Part shown: one piece after another, positions 48,518 through 57,381 of the stretch
Position numbering within the stretch: position 1 is the stretch's first letter
Layout of the letters: the number at the start of each line of letters is the position of its first letter
Assembly (NCBI RefSeq): GCF_017876405.1
Contig: NZ_JAGINW010000001.1
Span: 2,493,203 to 2,557,202 of the forward strand
DNA length: 64,000 nt
Origin: Kibdelosporangium banguiense
GTDB lineage: Bacteria; Actinomycetota; Actinomycetes; Mycobacteriales; Pseudonocardiaceae
Direction of reading: 5' to 3'
Position numbers and translations under genes: made by a program
Notes under the pieces: generated by a model
Told to the model about the DNA's origin: nothing
What the model saw: the letters and a program-made list of their open reading frames with translations, nothing else
Database searches by the model: none

Positions 48518-49759
48518 ATGTCCGGGGAACACGAGATCGGTGACTACCGCTTCGCCGGCTACAGCAACGAGGAACTCGCGACCATGGTCGACCAGGTCCG
48601 CCAAGGCCCTGGCTCGGAAAGCATGAACCGCGCGGTCGACGCGCTCACGGCCATCGCGAACAGTCTCAAGCAGACCGACGAGGTCCTGCGCACCGAGCTG
48701 CAGAAGCTCGGCGTGGAGTGGGAGGGCGGCTCCGGTGAGGAGGCCCAGGTCGTGATGACCGACTCCGCCCAGTACGGCGGCTCGGCCACGGGCACGATCA
48801 CCGGCTCGGCGGGCGCGGTGGGCAACCAGGGCAGCGACTTCTCGCGGACCCGCAACTGCGCGCCGGAGTCCAAGACTCTGCGCGGCGCGACGGACTACAA
48901 CTTGGTCGACAAGCTGCTCTGCCACACGACTGACCACTCGAAGGAAGTGCAGCAGACGCAGGCGGCGCGTGCCCAGGCCGTCGATGCGATGAACAGCTAC
49001 GCGAACTCGAGCAAGCAGAATCTGACCGGCTATCAGTCGCTGCCGGTGCCGCCTGCTTTGGGCTTGGTGTCGCAGCCGATCCAGCGGCCGTCGACGGGCA
49101 CGAGCGTGTCGGGTTTCAGCGGGGGTGTGTCCCCCTTCACGCCTGGTAGTTCCAATATTCCGGTGACGAGCGGTGCCCCTGGTGTCCCAGGTGGACCGAT
49201 CGGCTCCTACGACGGTGTGCCACAGAATCCGGGCGGCGGTCCGACGGGTCAGCCGGGTGGCGGCCCAGGTGTGCCCGGAAACCCAGGCGGGCCAGGCAAA
49301 CTGATCGGTACCGGGCCTCTGCCGGGTGTGCCGGGCGTGACTCCGCCCGGTGTGACGCCGCCGCCGTCGCCCATGATGCGGCCGTCTTTCGAGGGGATTG
49401 GCGCGGCTGCGGTCGGTATGGCCGGTGGCGCTGGTGGCGGCGCGGCTGTGGGTGCGGTCGCTGACAAGGACAGGCTTGTCCGTGGCGGGCGCCCAGGGAC
49501 GGGTGCTGTGCCAGGTGGTTCTCGTGGGTCGTCGGCTTCGATGGGTGGTCTGCCGCACGAGGAGGCTGCCGCGCGGACGGCCGACCGGGTCGGGGCGAAG
49601 AGCAAGCCTGGCACGTCCATGATGCAGCCCGCTGCGGGCACTGCTCAGGGCGAAGAGGACGATGAGCACGTGCGCAAGTACGGGATCGAAGCCGAGGACG
49701 TGTTCGCCGACGACCGGATGGTCATCCCGTCGGTTCTGGGTGAAGACGACGACGAGTGA
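48518..49759 (+). CDS. PPE/WXG-like type VII secretion substrate
   Basis: 413 residues. N-terminal helical domain (1-170) with a WEG (68-70) in VEWEGGSGEEAQVVM, matching the WxG turn of WXG100/PPE-like proteins; QTQAARAQAVDAMNSYANSS forms a further helix. The middle (about 190-290) is a Gly/Pro-rich low-complexity region (GGPGVPGNPGGPG-type repeats). The tail YGIEAEDVFADDRMVIPSVLGE is a conserved short C-terminal motif. Probably exported with EspG as chaperone, encoded immediately downstream with a 4-base overlap. The mature function is unknown. Confidence 0.82.
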   Translation: MSGEHEIGDYRFAGYSNEELATMVDQVRQGPGSESMNRAVDALTAIANSLKQTDEVLRTELQKLGVEWEGGSGEEAQVVMTDSAQYGGSATGTITGSAGAVGNQGSDFSRTRNCAPESKTLRGATDYNLVDKLLCHTTDHSKEVQQTQAARAQAVDAMNSYANSSKQNLTGYQSLPVPPALGLVSQPIQRPSTGTSVSGFSGGVSPFTPGSSNIPVTSGAPGVPGGPIGSYDGVPQNPGGGPTGQPGGGPGVPGNPGGPGKLIGTGPLPGVPGVTPPGVTPPPSPMMRPSFEGIGAAAVGMAGGAGGGAAVGAVADKDRLVRGGRPGTGAVPGGSRGSSASMGGLPHEEAAARTADRVGAKSKPGTSMMQPAAGTAQGEEDDEHVRKYGIEAEDVFADDRMVIPSVLGEDDDE

Positions 49760-50514
49760 GCCTGGTTCTCTCCGCGCTGGAGTTCGACGTCGTCTGGGAA
49801 AGTGAGCGGCTGCCTGAGCGGCATGTCGCGCTGGACGTGCCCAGTCCTGGCAAGACCCACGCGGAACGCGCTGAACTGGTCAAGAAGACGTGGGCCGGGC
49901 TGGAATCGCGCAAACTCGCCGAATCCGGCCGGGCCGTGCCCGAGCTTGTCGACATGCTTGAGGTGCTGGCACATCCGCATATCAGCGTCGACGTGTGGAT
50001 CTGGGCGGGCCGTGAGGTCAAGGCGTTCGCCGCCCAGGCCGGTCGCGCGGCCCAGCTCGCGGTGATCGACGAGGGCCAGGTGTGGTTGATCCCGGCCCGC
50101 GACAGTGGCCTGGCCGAGTCCGCTGTGTCCGTGGCCGGGGACATGGTCGCCGGTGGTGGCCGTTCGGTCAGTCTGCCGAACGATCTCGTGGTGGCCGCGG
50201 ACAACGAATCCCACGGTGATCCCCGGAAATTCATCACCAGACTCGAGTCGAAAGGCATCAGCCTGCGGGAGGCGCAGACGCTGACGTCGATGCTCGCCGG
50301 AATCACCACACGCGGTCAGTTCGGCGCCGAACGCCGTCAGCGCGATCAGAGAATTGTCCGGGCTGACCGTGTTGTCGCATTCCACGACACGCCCGACGGT
50401 CGTTACCTCGATTTGGTGAAGCCAAGCCCGGACGGCCGCATGTGGTGCACGGTCTCGCCTGCCGACAACAATCGGCTCGCCGCATTCGTCCGGGAATTAC
50501 TCGACGAGATCTAG
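49756..50514 (+). CDS. EspG-family type VII secretion chaperone
   Basis: 252 residues from GTG 49756 (GTGA overlap with the preceding stop). EspG pattern: LSALEFDVVWESERLPERH, VDMLEVLAHPHISVDVWIW, AQLAVIDEGQVWLIPARDSGL, GQFGAERRQRDQRIVRADRVVAFHDTPDGRYLDL. EspG binds PPE proteins in the cytoplasm and presents them to the ESX channel. Its position beside the PPE-like gene supports that pairing. No EccC, EccD or MycP genes are in the window, so the secretion core is elsewhere. Confidence 0.9.
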   Translation: MSLVLSALEFDVVWESERLPERHVALDVPSPGKTHAERAELVKKTWAGLESRKLAESGRAVPELVDMLEVLAHPHISVDVWIWAGREVKAFAAQAGRAAQLAVIDEGQVWLIPARDSGLAESAVSVAGDMVAGGGRSVSLPNDLVVAADNESHGDPRKFITRLESKGISLREAQTLTSMLAGITTRGQFGAERRQRDQRIVRADRVVAFHDTPDGRYLDLVKPSPDGRMWCTVSPADNNRLAAFVRELLDEI

Positions 50515-50578
50515 AGTGACCGGGAACCGGCGAGTGGCTTGATCCGTCGCAGTCACAACGGTGGCGAAGGGTGGGGAC

Positions 50579-50875
50579 GTGGCCGACTACAACATCGACG
50601 CGATCAACAACTGCATGACGGCTGTGCAGGGCTTCAAACCGAAGTTCGGCGAGATCGCGGATTCGTTTCACAACGTGCCAAACGACGCGGGTGCCTACGG
50701 CAAGCTGCCCAGCTCAGGCGCGGTCTCCAGCGCGGTCGACGAGGTCAACCAGCTGATGTTCGGCGAGTTCGACAAAGCCGAACAGTTGCTCGACCAGATC
50801 GCCCGCGCGTTGGACGCGGTCGTGCAGAGCGTGCACAACGTCGAGACGCAAAACGCCAAGAACTTGGCTGTCTAG
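50579..50875 (+). CDS. Small helical ESX-associated protein
   Basis: 98 residues from GTG 50579 (GGGTGGGG upstream; GTG 50561 is also in frame). Long helices: ADYNIDAINNCMTAVQGFKPKFGEIADSFHNV and VSSAVDEVNQLMFGEFDKAEQLLDQIARALDAVVQSVHNV. The helix-turn-helix hairpin and length fit EspC/WXG-like secreted partners, though no WXG is present. It is 23 bases upstream of the WXG-transglycosylase gene and may be its heterodimer partner. Confidence 0.75.
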   Translation: MADYNIDAINNCMTAVQGFKPKFGEIADSFHNVPNDAGAYGKLPSSGAVSSAVDEVNQLMFGEFDKAEQLLDQIARALDAVVQSVHNVETQNAKNLAV

Positions 50876-50898
50876 AGTTTCCTGGGGAGGAAGCGACC

Positions 50899-52053
50899 GT
50901 GAGCGCTGCTGAGGCGGTATCCCGATACGCAGGTGGCCAGGCAGTCCTTGCCGCGGCGCAGAAAGTCGAGAGCGCGGACTCCGGCTCGATCACCGCGGCG
51001 GCCGAACGCCTGACAAAAGCGGGCACGAACGCCGCCCAGCACGGCACCGGCGTGTCAACGGCGGTCAAGCAGCTCGACGACGCCTGGCAAGGCGCCTCAG
51101 CCGACCAGTTCGTCGCCTACATGGACAGATTCTCCAAAGCCGGCACAGCCAACGGAGAATCCCTGACCAAGGCAGGCGTCGCATTGGGCAAGGTCGCCTC
51201 CGCGATCGACGACGCGAAACACTATGTCGCAAATCGTTGCGAACAGGCCCTCAGTGAGATCAAACGCTTCGCCCAGCAAAACCCCGACGCCGACCAAGCC
51301 CAGATAGACGCGGCCGCAGCCCCAATAACCGCAGCAGCGGCCACCGATATTGAGAACAAGCTGAAAGAAACGGAAGAACAGCTGAAAGCGGCGGCCACGG
51401 AAGTCAAAGCGGCGGCCAACCCCAGCTCCCGTTTCGTTGACATCCCCGACCCAGGCACCCAGCCCTACGTCCCAGGCCCCGGCAAGAAGGTCGAATGGGA
51501 CAGGACACCCCGCGACCAAAGCACAACGCCATCCGGAACCGACCCCCAGCCGAAGCAGACAGGCCCCGGAAACAGCAGCCACACCAGCACCGGCAGCGGC
51601 TCAAGCAGCGGTGGAGGAGGCGGCTTCTCCGGCGGCGGTGGAGGGGGTGGCGGAGGCATGGGCTCAAGCGGCGGCCCACCCGCAGGCCCAGTCCCCGGCA
51701 ACGTCCAGGACTGGATAAAGCAAGCAATGGAAATCCTGCGCGCCAACGGAATCAACGTAAGCGAAGCGGACGTCCCCAAAATCTGGGCGATAATCCAGCA
51801 CGAATCCGGCGGAAACGCGCACGCGATAAACAACTGGGACTCCAACGCCGCCAAGGGAACCCCATCAAAAGGTCTGATGCAATGCATCGACCCGACCTTC
51901 AACAGCTACAAACTGCCCGGCCGAAACGACATCTGGAACCCAGTCGACAACATCTGCGCGGGTGTGAACTACGCGATCTCCCGCTATGGCTCCCTCGACA
52001 ACGTCCCAGGCATCAAGGCAATGAACAGCGGCGGCGCCTACCGCGGCTACTGA
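50899..52053 (+). CDS. WXG-domain/lytic transglycosylase fusion protein
   Basis: 384 residues from GTG 50899 (GGGGAGGAAG upstream). WXG100-like helical hairpin with WQG (63-65) at residues 1-150, a Pro/Ser/Gly linker (about 175-265), then a C-terminal SLT lytic transglycosylase domain (268-380): catalytic Glu302 in IIQHESGGN, SNAAKGTPSKGLMQ, DIWNPVDNICAGVNY, RYGSLDNVPG. No Sec signal. The layout implies export by a type VII system through its WXG part, with the SLT end cleaving peptidoglycan. It could open the wall for the system or act on rival cells. Confidence 0.85.
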   Translation: MSAAEAVSRYAGGQAVLAAAQKVESADSGSITAAAERLTKAGTNAAQHGTGVSTAVKQLDDAWQGASADQFVAYMDRFSKAGTANGESLTKAGVALGKVASAIDDAKHYVANRCEQALSEIKRFAQQNPDADQAQIDAAAAPITAAAATDIENKLKETEEQLKAAATEVKAAANPSSRFVDIPDPGTQPYVPGPGKKVEWDRTPRDQSTTPSGTDPQPKQTGPGNSSHTSTGSGSSSGGGGGFSGGGGGGGGGMGSSGGPPAGPVPGNVQDWIKQAMEILRANGINVSEADVPKIWAIIQHESGGNAHAINNWDSNAAKGTPSKGLMQCIDPTFNSYKLPGRNDIWNPVDNICAGVNYAISRYGSLDNVPGIKAMNSGGAYRGY

Positions 52054-52080
52054 CCCCAACTGAAGCCTCGCTGCCCGAGC

Positions 52081-52215
52081 CCTCCATAAGAAAGACATCC
52101 CCCACCCGACCACCGGGGGGACAGCCCTGCGCCAGACTACAGGGGGAGCAAGATCAGCGGGGGGTTGTGAAGGGCGAACCGGGGCGAGTGGGCCGTTCGT
52201 ACGGGGATCACCCGG
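52081..52215 (-). repeat. Intergenic repeat element, copy D (reverse orientation)
   Basis: Read on the minus strand it has GAACGGCCCACTCGCC, GTAGTCTGGCGCAGGG, a C5/G5 hairpin and GATGTCTTTCTTATGG in the same order as copy C. The first hairpin is degenerate and the CCTTGAAAACCCC block is changed. It lies between the transglycosylase gene and the aminotransferase gene, opposite in orientation to copies A-C relative to the flanking genes. Confidence 0.7.
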
Positions 52216-52239
52216 TTGGGGCGGAGTTAGGCTGGCGGT

Positions 52240-53385
52240 ATGCGGGATCTGACTGTTGCTGCCAGGGCTGCTGTGCCGCCGTTCTATGTCATGGATGTGC
52301 TTGAGGCGGCGAACGCCCGGCAACGTGCCAAAGGGGATGTTGTGTCGCTGGCGGCGGGCCAGCCCTCTGCCTCTGCCTCGGCGCCTGTGCTTGAGGCGGC
52401 GCAGAAAGCCTTGTACAGCACCAAGCTTGGGTACACCGAGCAGTTGGGTATCCCGGAACTCAGGGAAGCGATCGCCGCGCACTACGAACGGACCTACGCC
52501 CTGGAGGTAAGTCCGCAGGACGTTGTGGTGACCACCGGGTCCTCTGGAGGGTTTCTGCTGTCGTTCCTGGCGGCGTTCGATCCGGGGGATCGGGTGGCGC
52601 TGGCGAGGCCGGGCTATCCGGCGTATCGGAATATTCTCAAGGCGTTGGGCTGTGAGGTTGTGGAGATCGAGACCTTTCAGCCGACCGTGGCCATGCTGGA
52701 TGAGCTGGGGCCGGTCAAGGGCGTGGTGATCGCGAGCCCGGCGAATCCCACGGGGACTGTTGTCGCGGGGCCGGAGCTGGCGGCGATCGCGGGGTGGTGT
52801 GCCGAGCATGGGGTTCAGCTGATCAGTGACGAGATCTATCACGGTATCGACTACGGCCTGAAGCCCGCCTCCGCGTGGCAGTTCAGTCGCGAACCGGTTG
52901 TTGTGAACTCGTTCTCCAAGTATTTCGCCATGACTGGGTGGCGGCTCGGGTGGTTGCTTGTTCCGCAACGACTTCATCGCGCTGTCGAGTGCCTGATCGG
53001 GAATTTCAATATCTGCGCCCCGGCTATCGCGCAGCATGCCGCAGTCGCCGCGTTCACCGAGGATTCGTACGCCGAACTGGACGGGCATGTCGAGAAATAC
53101 CGGACCAATCGGGACATCCTGCTGAAAGGCCTCAAGGACCTCAAGATCGATCGGCTTGCCCCGGCCGATGGCGCGTTTTACGTCTACGCCGATATCGGGC
53201 ATCTCACGCATGATGCGATGAGCTGGTGCCAGCGCTTGCTGGCCGATACGGGCCTGGCCATCGTGCCTGGTATCGACTTCGATCCGGAGCATGGGTCGAG
53301 GTTCATCCGGATGTCGTTCGCCGGTTCGCATGCCGAGATCGAGCAGGCCGTCGCCCGGCTCGGGGGCTGGCTCGGCAAACCCTGA
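52240..53385 (+). CDS. PLP-dependent aminotransferase (class I)
   Basis: 381 residues; TAGGCT (52228-52233) six bases before ATG 52240 suggests a leaderless start. Fold type I: GYTEQLGIPELREAIA, ASPANPTGTVV, SDEIYHGIDYG, Schiff-base Lys227 in SFSKYFAMTGWRLGW and FIRMSFAGS. Aspartate/branched-chain-like specificity is possible. Free-standing; the substrate amino acid cannot be read from the motifs alone. Confidence 0.92.
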   Translation: MRDLTVAARAAVPPFYVMDVLEAANARQRAKGDVVSLAAGQPSASASAPVLEAAQKALYSTKLGYTEQLGIPELREAIAAHYERTYALEVSPQDVVVTTGSSGGFLLSFLAAFDPGDRVALARPGYPAYRNILKALGCEVVEIETFQPTVAMLDELGPVKGVVIASPANPTGTVVAGPELAAIAGWCAEHGVQLISDEIYHGIDYGLKPASAWQFSREPVVVNSFSKYFAMTGWRLGWLLVPQRLHRAVECLIGNFNICAPAIAQHAAVAAFTEDSYAELDGHVEKYRTNRDILLKGLKDLKIDRLAPADGAFYVYADIGHLTHDAMSWCQRLLADTGLAIVPGIDFDPEHGSRFIRMSFAGSHAEIEQAVARLGGWLGKP

Positions 53386-53518
53386 GGGGTGAAATCAGGA
53401 TCATTCCTGATGCCCCCAGCGGCCCCGCGCTGGTTGACTGGGTAGCACGGGAACCGCTGGTGAGCGCCGATCGTTCACTTCGTGAGATTTCCGCCGCACC
53501 TGATCGGGGAGGACCGAC

Positions 53519-53680
53519 ATGTTGATGAAGATCATCGGCGCGATCGTCGTGATCTGGCTGGCGTTCATGCTGATCGGGGCGATTTTCTCGATCTTCAAGT
53601 GGGTTTTGATCATCGGTGCCGTCGTGACGGTCGGTGCGATCGCCTACGGCGCCGTGAAGCGTTCCCAGATCAAGTCATAG
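53519..53680 (+). CDS. 53-residue hydrophobic membrane protein
   Basis: From ATG 53519 with GGGGAGGACC directly upstream. Two hydrophobic stretches (IIGAIVVIWLAFMLIGAIF and WVLIIGAVVTVGAIAYG) with a Lys between and a basic tail (KRSQIKS). It is a typical small actinobacterial membrane protein of unknown role. The last bases overlap the end of the convergent HAD gene by 6. Confidence 0.65.
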   Translation: MLMKIIGAIVVIWLAFMLIGAIFSIFKWVLIIGAVVTVGAIAYGAVKRSQIKS

Positions 53681-54259
53681 CCATCCCAGGCCGGCCAGGT
53701 CCGTACGGGCCTGCGCCGCCGAGCGCCACAGCCGCCCGTGCAGACCGGCCGCTGTGGCGCCGTCGATGTTGACCTGCCGGTCGTCGAAGAACACGCAGTC
53801 GGCCGGCTGTGCGCCGATCCGGTCAAGCAGTGCGGCCCAGATCTCCGCGTCGGGCTTGGCGATGCCCAGGTCGCCGGAGAACATCAGGTGGGCGAACTGC
53901 TTGGACCACGCCTCCACCTCGACCATCCGGCCGAACGCGGACGGCGCGTTGGACAGCAGCGCCAGGCCGGGCCCGGCCGCCTTGACGTCGGCGATCAGGT
54001 CCATTGTGGACTGCTCGACCGACAGCCAGCCGGTCGTGTCGATCTTCGTCAGCTGGGCCGAGACCTGCGGCTCCAGCGACTGACCGGCCACCAGGCTCCA
54101 GTACTCCAGGTCGGCCAGGCCGCGGTCGTACGCCTCGCGGTGCGCCCAGTAGGAGCTTTCGAAAGCGATCGGGTCCGCCCCCAGTACCTCGGCGAGCTCC
54201 GGCAATGCGTTGGTGCGCTTGCTGATGACCTCGCCGTAGTCGAACACGATCCAGCGCAT
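53675..54259 (-). CDS. HAD-superfamily hydrolase
   Basis: 194 residues from ATG 54259 (AAGGAG upstream). Motif I FDYGEVI (Asp7, with Tyr-Gly in place of the classical second Asp), motif II ALLSNAPSAFG, Lys in GIAKPDAEIW, and motif III VFFDDRQVNIDGATAAG. The DxxG form of motif I is typical for the epoxide-hydrolase/haloacid-dehalogenase-like branch; phosphatase activity is uncertain. The start is one base after the threonine aldolase stop, implying co-transcription. Confidence 0.87.
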   Translation of the reverse strand: MRWIVFDYGEVISKRTNALPELAEVLGADPIAFESSYWAHREAYDRGLADLEYWSLVAGQSLEPQVSAQLTKIDTTGWLSVEQSTMDLIADVKAAGPGLALLSNAPSAFGRMVEVEAWSKQFAHLMFSGDLGIAKPDAEIWAALLDRIGAQPADCVFFDDRQVNIDGATAAGLHGRLWRSAAQARTDLAGLGWL

Positions 54260-54260
54260 G

Positions 54261-55265
54261 TCACTCCTTTTCCAGTCGTCGCAACGCTTCCACGATGTCA
54301 TCGGATGACACATCCCGATGCGTGACGAACCGGACGCGCCCGGCCATCGGGGTGGCCAGCACACCGATCCGGTGCAGTCCGGTCAAAGCGTGCTCGACGT
54401 CGGGCACGCTTGCCATCACGATGTTGGTCTGCGGCGGGCTCACGTCCCACCCCAGCGCGGTCAGGCCGTCGGCGAGCATCCGCGCGTTACGGTGGTCGTC
54501 GGCCAGGGACTCGATGTTCTCCAACGCGATCAGCCCCGCAGCGGCCAGCACGCCGCCCTGCCGCACGCCGCCGCCCAGCATCTTGCGGACCCGGCGGGCC
54601 TCGGTCACGAACGACGAAGAGCCTGCGACAACGGACCCGACCGGTGCGCCCAAGCCCTTGCTCAAACAGACCTGAACAGTGTCGGCGCCGACGGTCAGCG
54701 CGGCAGGTGGCACGCCGAGCGCGACCGAGGCGTTCCACAGCCGGGCGCCGTCCAAGTGCACGGTAAGTCCGGCTTCGCGAGCGGTGGCGACGAGGTGCGC
54801 GTGTTCGTCAGGCGGGGTGACGGCGCCGCCGGCGGCGTTGTGCGTGTTCTCCAAGCACAGCAGCGTTGTGTTCAGCCCGTGGTACGGCACGGGCCCGCCG
54901 ATCGCGGCCCGCAGCGACTCGACCGAGATCCGGCCTGGCCCCGCGTCCCACGCGAGCGGCTCGGGCATCCCGCCGGCCAGCCAAGCCCCGGCGCCGAGTT
55001 CGTTGGCGAGCACGTGCGCGGCGTACGGCGCGAGGAAGCGGTCGCCGCGGCGCAGGTGCACCATCAGCGCGATCACGTTGCCCATCGACCCGCTGGGCAC
55101 CCACAGCGCGGCCTCGACTCCGAGCAGGTCGGCGACGGTTTCCTCGAGTCTGCGCATCGTCGGGTCGTGGTCCAGTACGTCGTCCGCGACGACGGCGCTC
55201 GCCATGGCTATGCGCATTCGTTCGTCGGGAGCTGTGACAGTGTCCGAACGCAGGTCGATGATCAT
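54261..55265 (-). CDS. ltaE: Low-specificity L-threonine aldolase
   Basis: 334 residues from ATG 55265 (GTG 55277 possible). N-terminal IIDLRSDTVTAPDERM is the family hallmark; YAAHVLANELGAGAW, CLENTHNAAGG, HLDGARLWNAS, PLP Lys203 in VCLSKGLGAPVGS and RKMLGGGVRQGG follow. PLP enzyme splitting threonine/allo-threonine into glycine and acetaldehyde. Translationally linked to the HAD gene. Cytoplasmic. Confidence 0.93.
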   Translation of the reverse strand: MIIDLRSDTVTAPDERMRIAMASAVVADDVLDHDPTMRRLEETVADLLGVEAALWVPSGSMGNVIALMVHLRRGDRFLAPYAAHVLANELGAGAWLAGGMPEPLAWDAGPGRISVESLRAAIGGPVPYHGLNTTLLCLENTHNAAGGAVTPPDEHAHLVATAREAGLTVHLDGARLWNASVALGVPPAALTVGADTVQVCLSKGLGAPVGSVVAGSSSFVTEARRVRKMLGGGVRQGGVLAAAGLIALENIESLADDHRNARMLADGLTALGWDVSPPQTNIVMASVPDVEHALTGLHRIGVLATPMAGRVRFVTHRDVSSDDIVEALRRLEKE

Positions 55266-55415
55266 CGCCGAGGTCACGAACCGATCACACCATACGGACC
55301 GGCCCCGGAGGCAACACGATTCGGACTGTGGCGTAGAACTCAGCGCGAGACCATGCAACCGTGTGGGTTATCAGTTCCGTCCATTAGCCGTAGACGACGA
55401 GCGGAGAGCGTCCGC

Positions 55416-55934
55416 GTGGATCAGCGCGAGGAGCAGGAGTTCGCGGAGTACTTCGAGGCGCGGCGAGACGCCGTGCGTCGGACCGCGTACATGCTCTGTG
55501 GTGACTGGCATCGGGCGGACGACCTGGCTCAGACCGCGTTCGTCGCGCTGCACCGCAGGTGGCGCAAGGTGCGCGACCGGGGCGCACTGGACGCCTACGT
55601 CCGCCGGACGGTGGTGCGCGCGATGATCGACGAGTCGCGCCGGCCCTGGCGGCGGGAGCGATTCGTCGATCAGTTGCCCGAGTCGGCTCAGCCGGACGGC
55701 GAGGTCGGCGACACGGTGGCGACCAGGTCTGCTCTCATCGACGGGCTACGGCAGGTGCCGCCGAGGCAGCGGGCGGTGCTGGTACTGAGGTTCCTGGAAG
55801 GGCTGGACGTCGCGGCCACCGCCGAGGCGCTCAAGTGCTCCGAGGGCACGGTGAAAAGCCAGACCGCGCGCGGCCTGGCAGCCTTGCGGGAGGCGTTGGG
55901 TGACTCGCTGGACGATCTGCGGCCTGCTTCGTGA
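55416..55934 (+). CDS. SigE-type ECF sigma factor (first of two)
   Basis: 172 residues from GTG 55416 (GCGGAG upstream). Region 2: RTAYMLCGDWHRADDLAQTAFVALHRRW; region 4: VPPRQRAVLVLRFLEGLDVAATAEALKCSEGTVKSQTARG. It is a paralogue of the sigma factor at 57382 (shared CGDWH, RRPWRR, CSEGTVKSQTARGL). The membrane protein gene begins 15 bases downstream and is a likely anti-sigma partner. The 150-base gap upstream contains its promoter; no clear operator. Confidence 0.9.
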   Translation: MDQREEQEFAEYFEARRDAVRRTAYMLCGDWHRADDLAQTAFVALHRRWRKVRDRGALDAYVRRTVVRAMIDESRRPWRRERFVDQLPESAQPDGEVGDTVATRSALIDGLRQVPPRQRAVLVLRFLEGLDVAATAEALKCSEGTVKSQTARGLAALREALGDSLDDLRPAS

Positions 55935-55948
55935 GGAGGTGGATGTAG

Positions 55949-56713
55949 GTGGACGAGAAAAAACTGGCTGATCTGTTCAATGACGCCGTGCGGGACGTGC
56001 CACCCGCCTCCTTCGACGCGGGTGCGGTCCGCACGGCGTCACACAGAGCGACGATCAAGCGGCGGAACAGCATTGTCGCCGGATCCGCCCTGGCGCTGGT
56101 GCTCCTGGCCGGCGGAGCGGTGACGACCGTTGCCCTATCGGGTGAAATGCGGGACTCGTCAGAGGTCAGTGCCCCTGCAATGGGCGGCGCACCCATGGCC
56201 AACAGTGGCAGTATGGACGGCGGAGGCTCGGCTCAGGCACCGGCGGTACCAGCGCCGCGTACCGAGGAGCTGAGCACCAATCAGGACGACCGGACGGGGC
56301 CGCCTAAGCAGGGAGGCACTCCGTCCGGTAATGCCGGCGGAGCCGGCGGCACCCCGAGTGGGTGCAAGGCGGACCGGGAGCTCGCTGCTGCCCTCGCGGG
56401 CGAGCTCCCGGCCGCCGCAAACCAGGGCCAGGTCACAGTCCCGTTCGGCTGCCCGGCGGGCGCCGGTGCGGCCGCCTTCGCCGTCACGGACGGTGTCCGC
56501 AAGGGCACGATCTCGATCGTCCTCGTGCCGCCGGGAGTCGAGCCGGGTTTCGTCCCGATGGGCAGCAACGTCGAAGGCTACGTCCCCACACAGGCCCAAG
56601 CCGCCAAGGGCGGACTGGTGTACATCGTCAGCCAGCCCGCGCCCGGCACGTCCGGGGCGCCGTTGAGCGATCAGATCCCGCGCTACGCGGCCGAGATCGG
56701 CACGAGGTTCTGA
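55949..56713 (+). CDS. Membrane protein, putative anti-sigma factor (first of two)
   Basis: 254 residues from GTG 55949. A cytoplasmic N-terminus (1-42) with AVRDVPPASFD at 13-23, a membrane helix (about 42-62), a Pro/Gly/Ser-rich spacer and an extracytoplasmic end domain (about 140-254; CPAGAGAAAFAVTDGVRKG). The partner of the paralogous sigma has the same AVxDxPPxxFD motif at the same residues, suggesting a shared sigma-binding segment. No zinc or canonical RskA domain is visible, so the anti-sigma role is inferred. Confidence 0.7.
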   Translation: MDEKKLADLFNDAVRDVPPASFDAGAVRTASHRATIKRRNSIVAGSALALVLLAGGAVTTVALSGEMRDSSEVSAPAMGGAPMANSGSMDGGGSAQAPAVPAPRTEELSTNQDDRTGPPKQGGTPSGNAGGAGGTPSGCKADRELAAALAGELPAAANQGQVTVPFGCPAGAGAAAFAVTDGVRKGTISIVLVPPGVEPGFVPMGSNVEGYVPTQAQAAKGGLVYIVSQPAPGTSGAPLSDQIPRYAAEIGTRF

Positions 56714-56733
56714 ACCACTACGCTGGTCAGACC

Positions 56734-57321
56734 ATGACTGCCGCCAGTACGCCCAAAGGTGAGCGCAGGCGCCAAGCGCTTGTCGAAGCAGCCGCGCAGC
56801 TGCTCGCCGAGGGCGGCTTCGACGCGATCCGGCACCGTGCTGTGGCTGATCGGGCCGGCTTGCCGCTCGCGTCCACCACCTACTACTTCGATTCCCTCGA
56901 CGAGCTGATCACCGCCGCCGCGGAGTACCAGGGCTGGACCGAGCTGGGCCGGGGCCGTCGCCAGCTCGAGGCCGTCGAGGAAGAGAAACCCGGGTTCGAC
57001 CAGCTCGTCGAACTGGTGCTCGACCAGCTGCTCGGCGTCGAGCCGGAGTCCGGCGACGCCGAAGCGGTGTTGCTGCGATACGAGCGGCTGGTCGCGACCG
57101 GACGCAGGCCCTATCTGCGGCCTGTGATGCGGGCGATGGCGGTCGAGCTGCACAGCCTGCTGGCGGACATCTTCACCCGATGTGGCATGCCCTTGTCGAA
57201 GGAACGGATCGAACAGGTCATCGCGCTCGTCGACGGCGCCGTGGTGAACGCGTTGCTGGAGATCCACTCTGACCCGCGGGCTACCGCACGCCGGATGCTG
57301 CGGACGACGCTCACGCAATAG
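56734..57321 (+). CDS. TetR-family transcriptional regulator
   Basis: 195 residues from ATG 56734; a TACGCT box (56719-56724) nine bases upstream suggests a near-leaderless start. HTH RRRQALVEAAAQLLAEGGFDAIRHRAVADRAGLPLASTTYYFDS at about 10-55, then the ligand domain. DUF1956/TetR_C_6-like type with unknown ligand. It stands between two sigma/membrane-protein pairs and may control them or be unrelated. Confidence 0.88.
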   Translation: MTAASTPKGERRRQALVEAAAQLLAEGGFDAIRHRAVADRAGLPLASTTYYFDSLDELITAAAEYQGWTELGRGRRQLEAVEEEKPGFDQLVELVLDQLLGVEPESGDAEAVLLRYERLVATGRRPYLRPVMRAMAVELHSLLADIFTRCGMPLSKERIEQVIALVDGAVVNALLEIHSDPRATARRMLRTTLTQ

Positions 57322-57381
57322 CCATGCAACCTTCCTGCCGCCCGCCGCGTGAGGTAGGGCGGGAAAGGGAAGGGAGCCACA

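Noticed and set aside
50899..52053. Transglycosylase gene considered as phage tail or lysis gene
   Set aside because: WXG-type N-terminus and EspG/PPE neighbours; no tail, portal or holin genes nearby.
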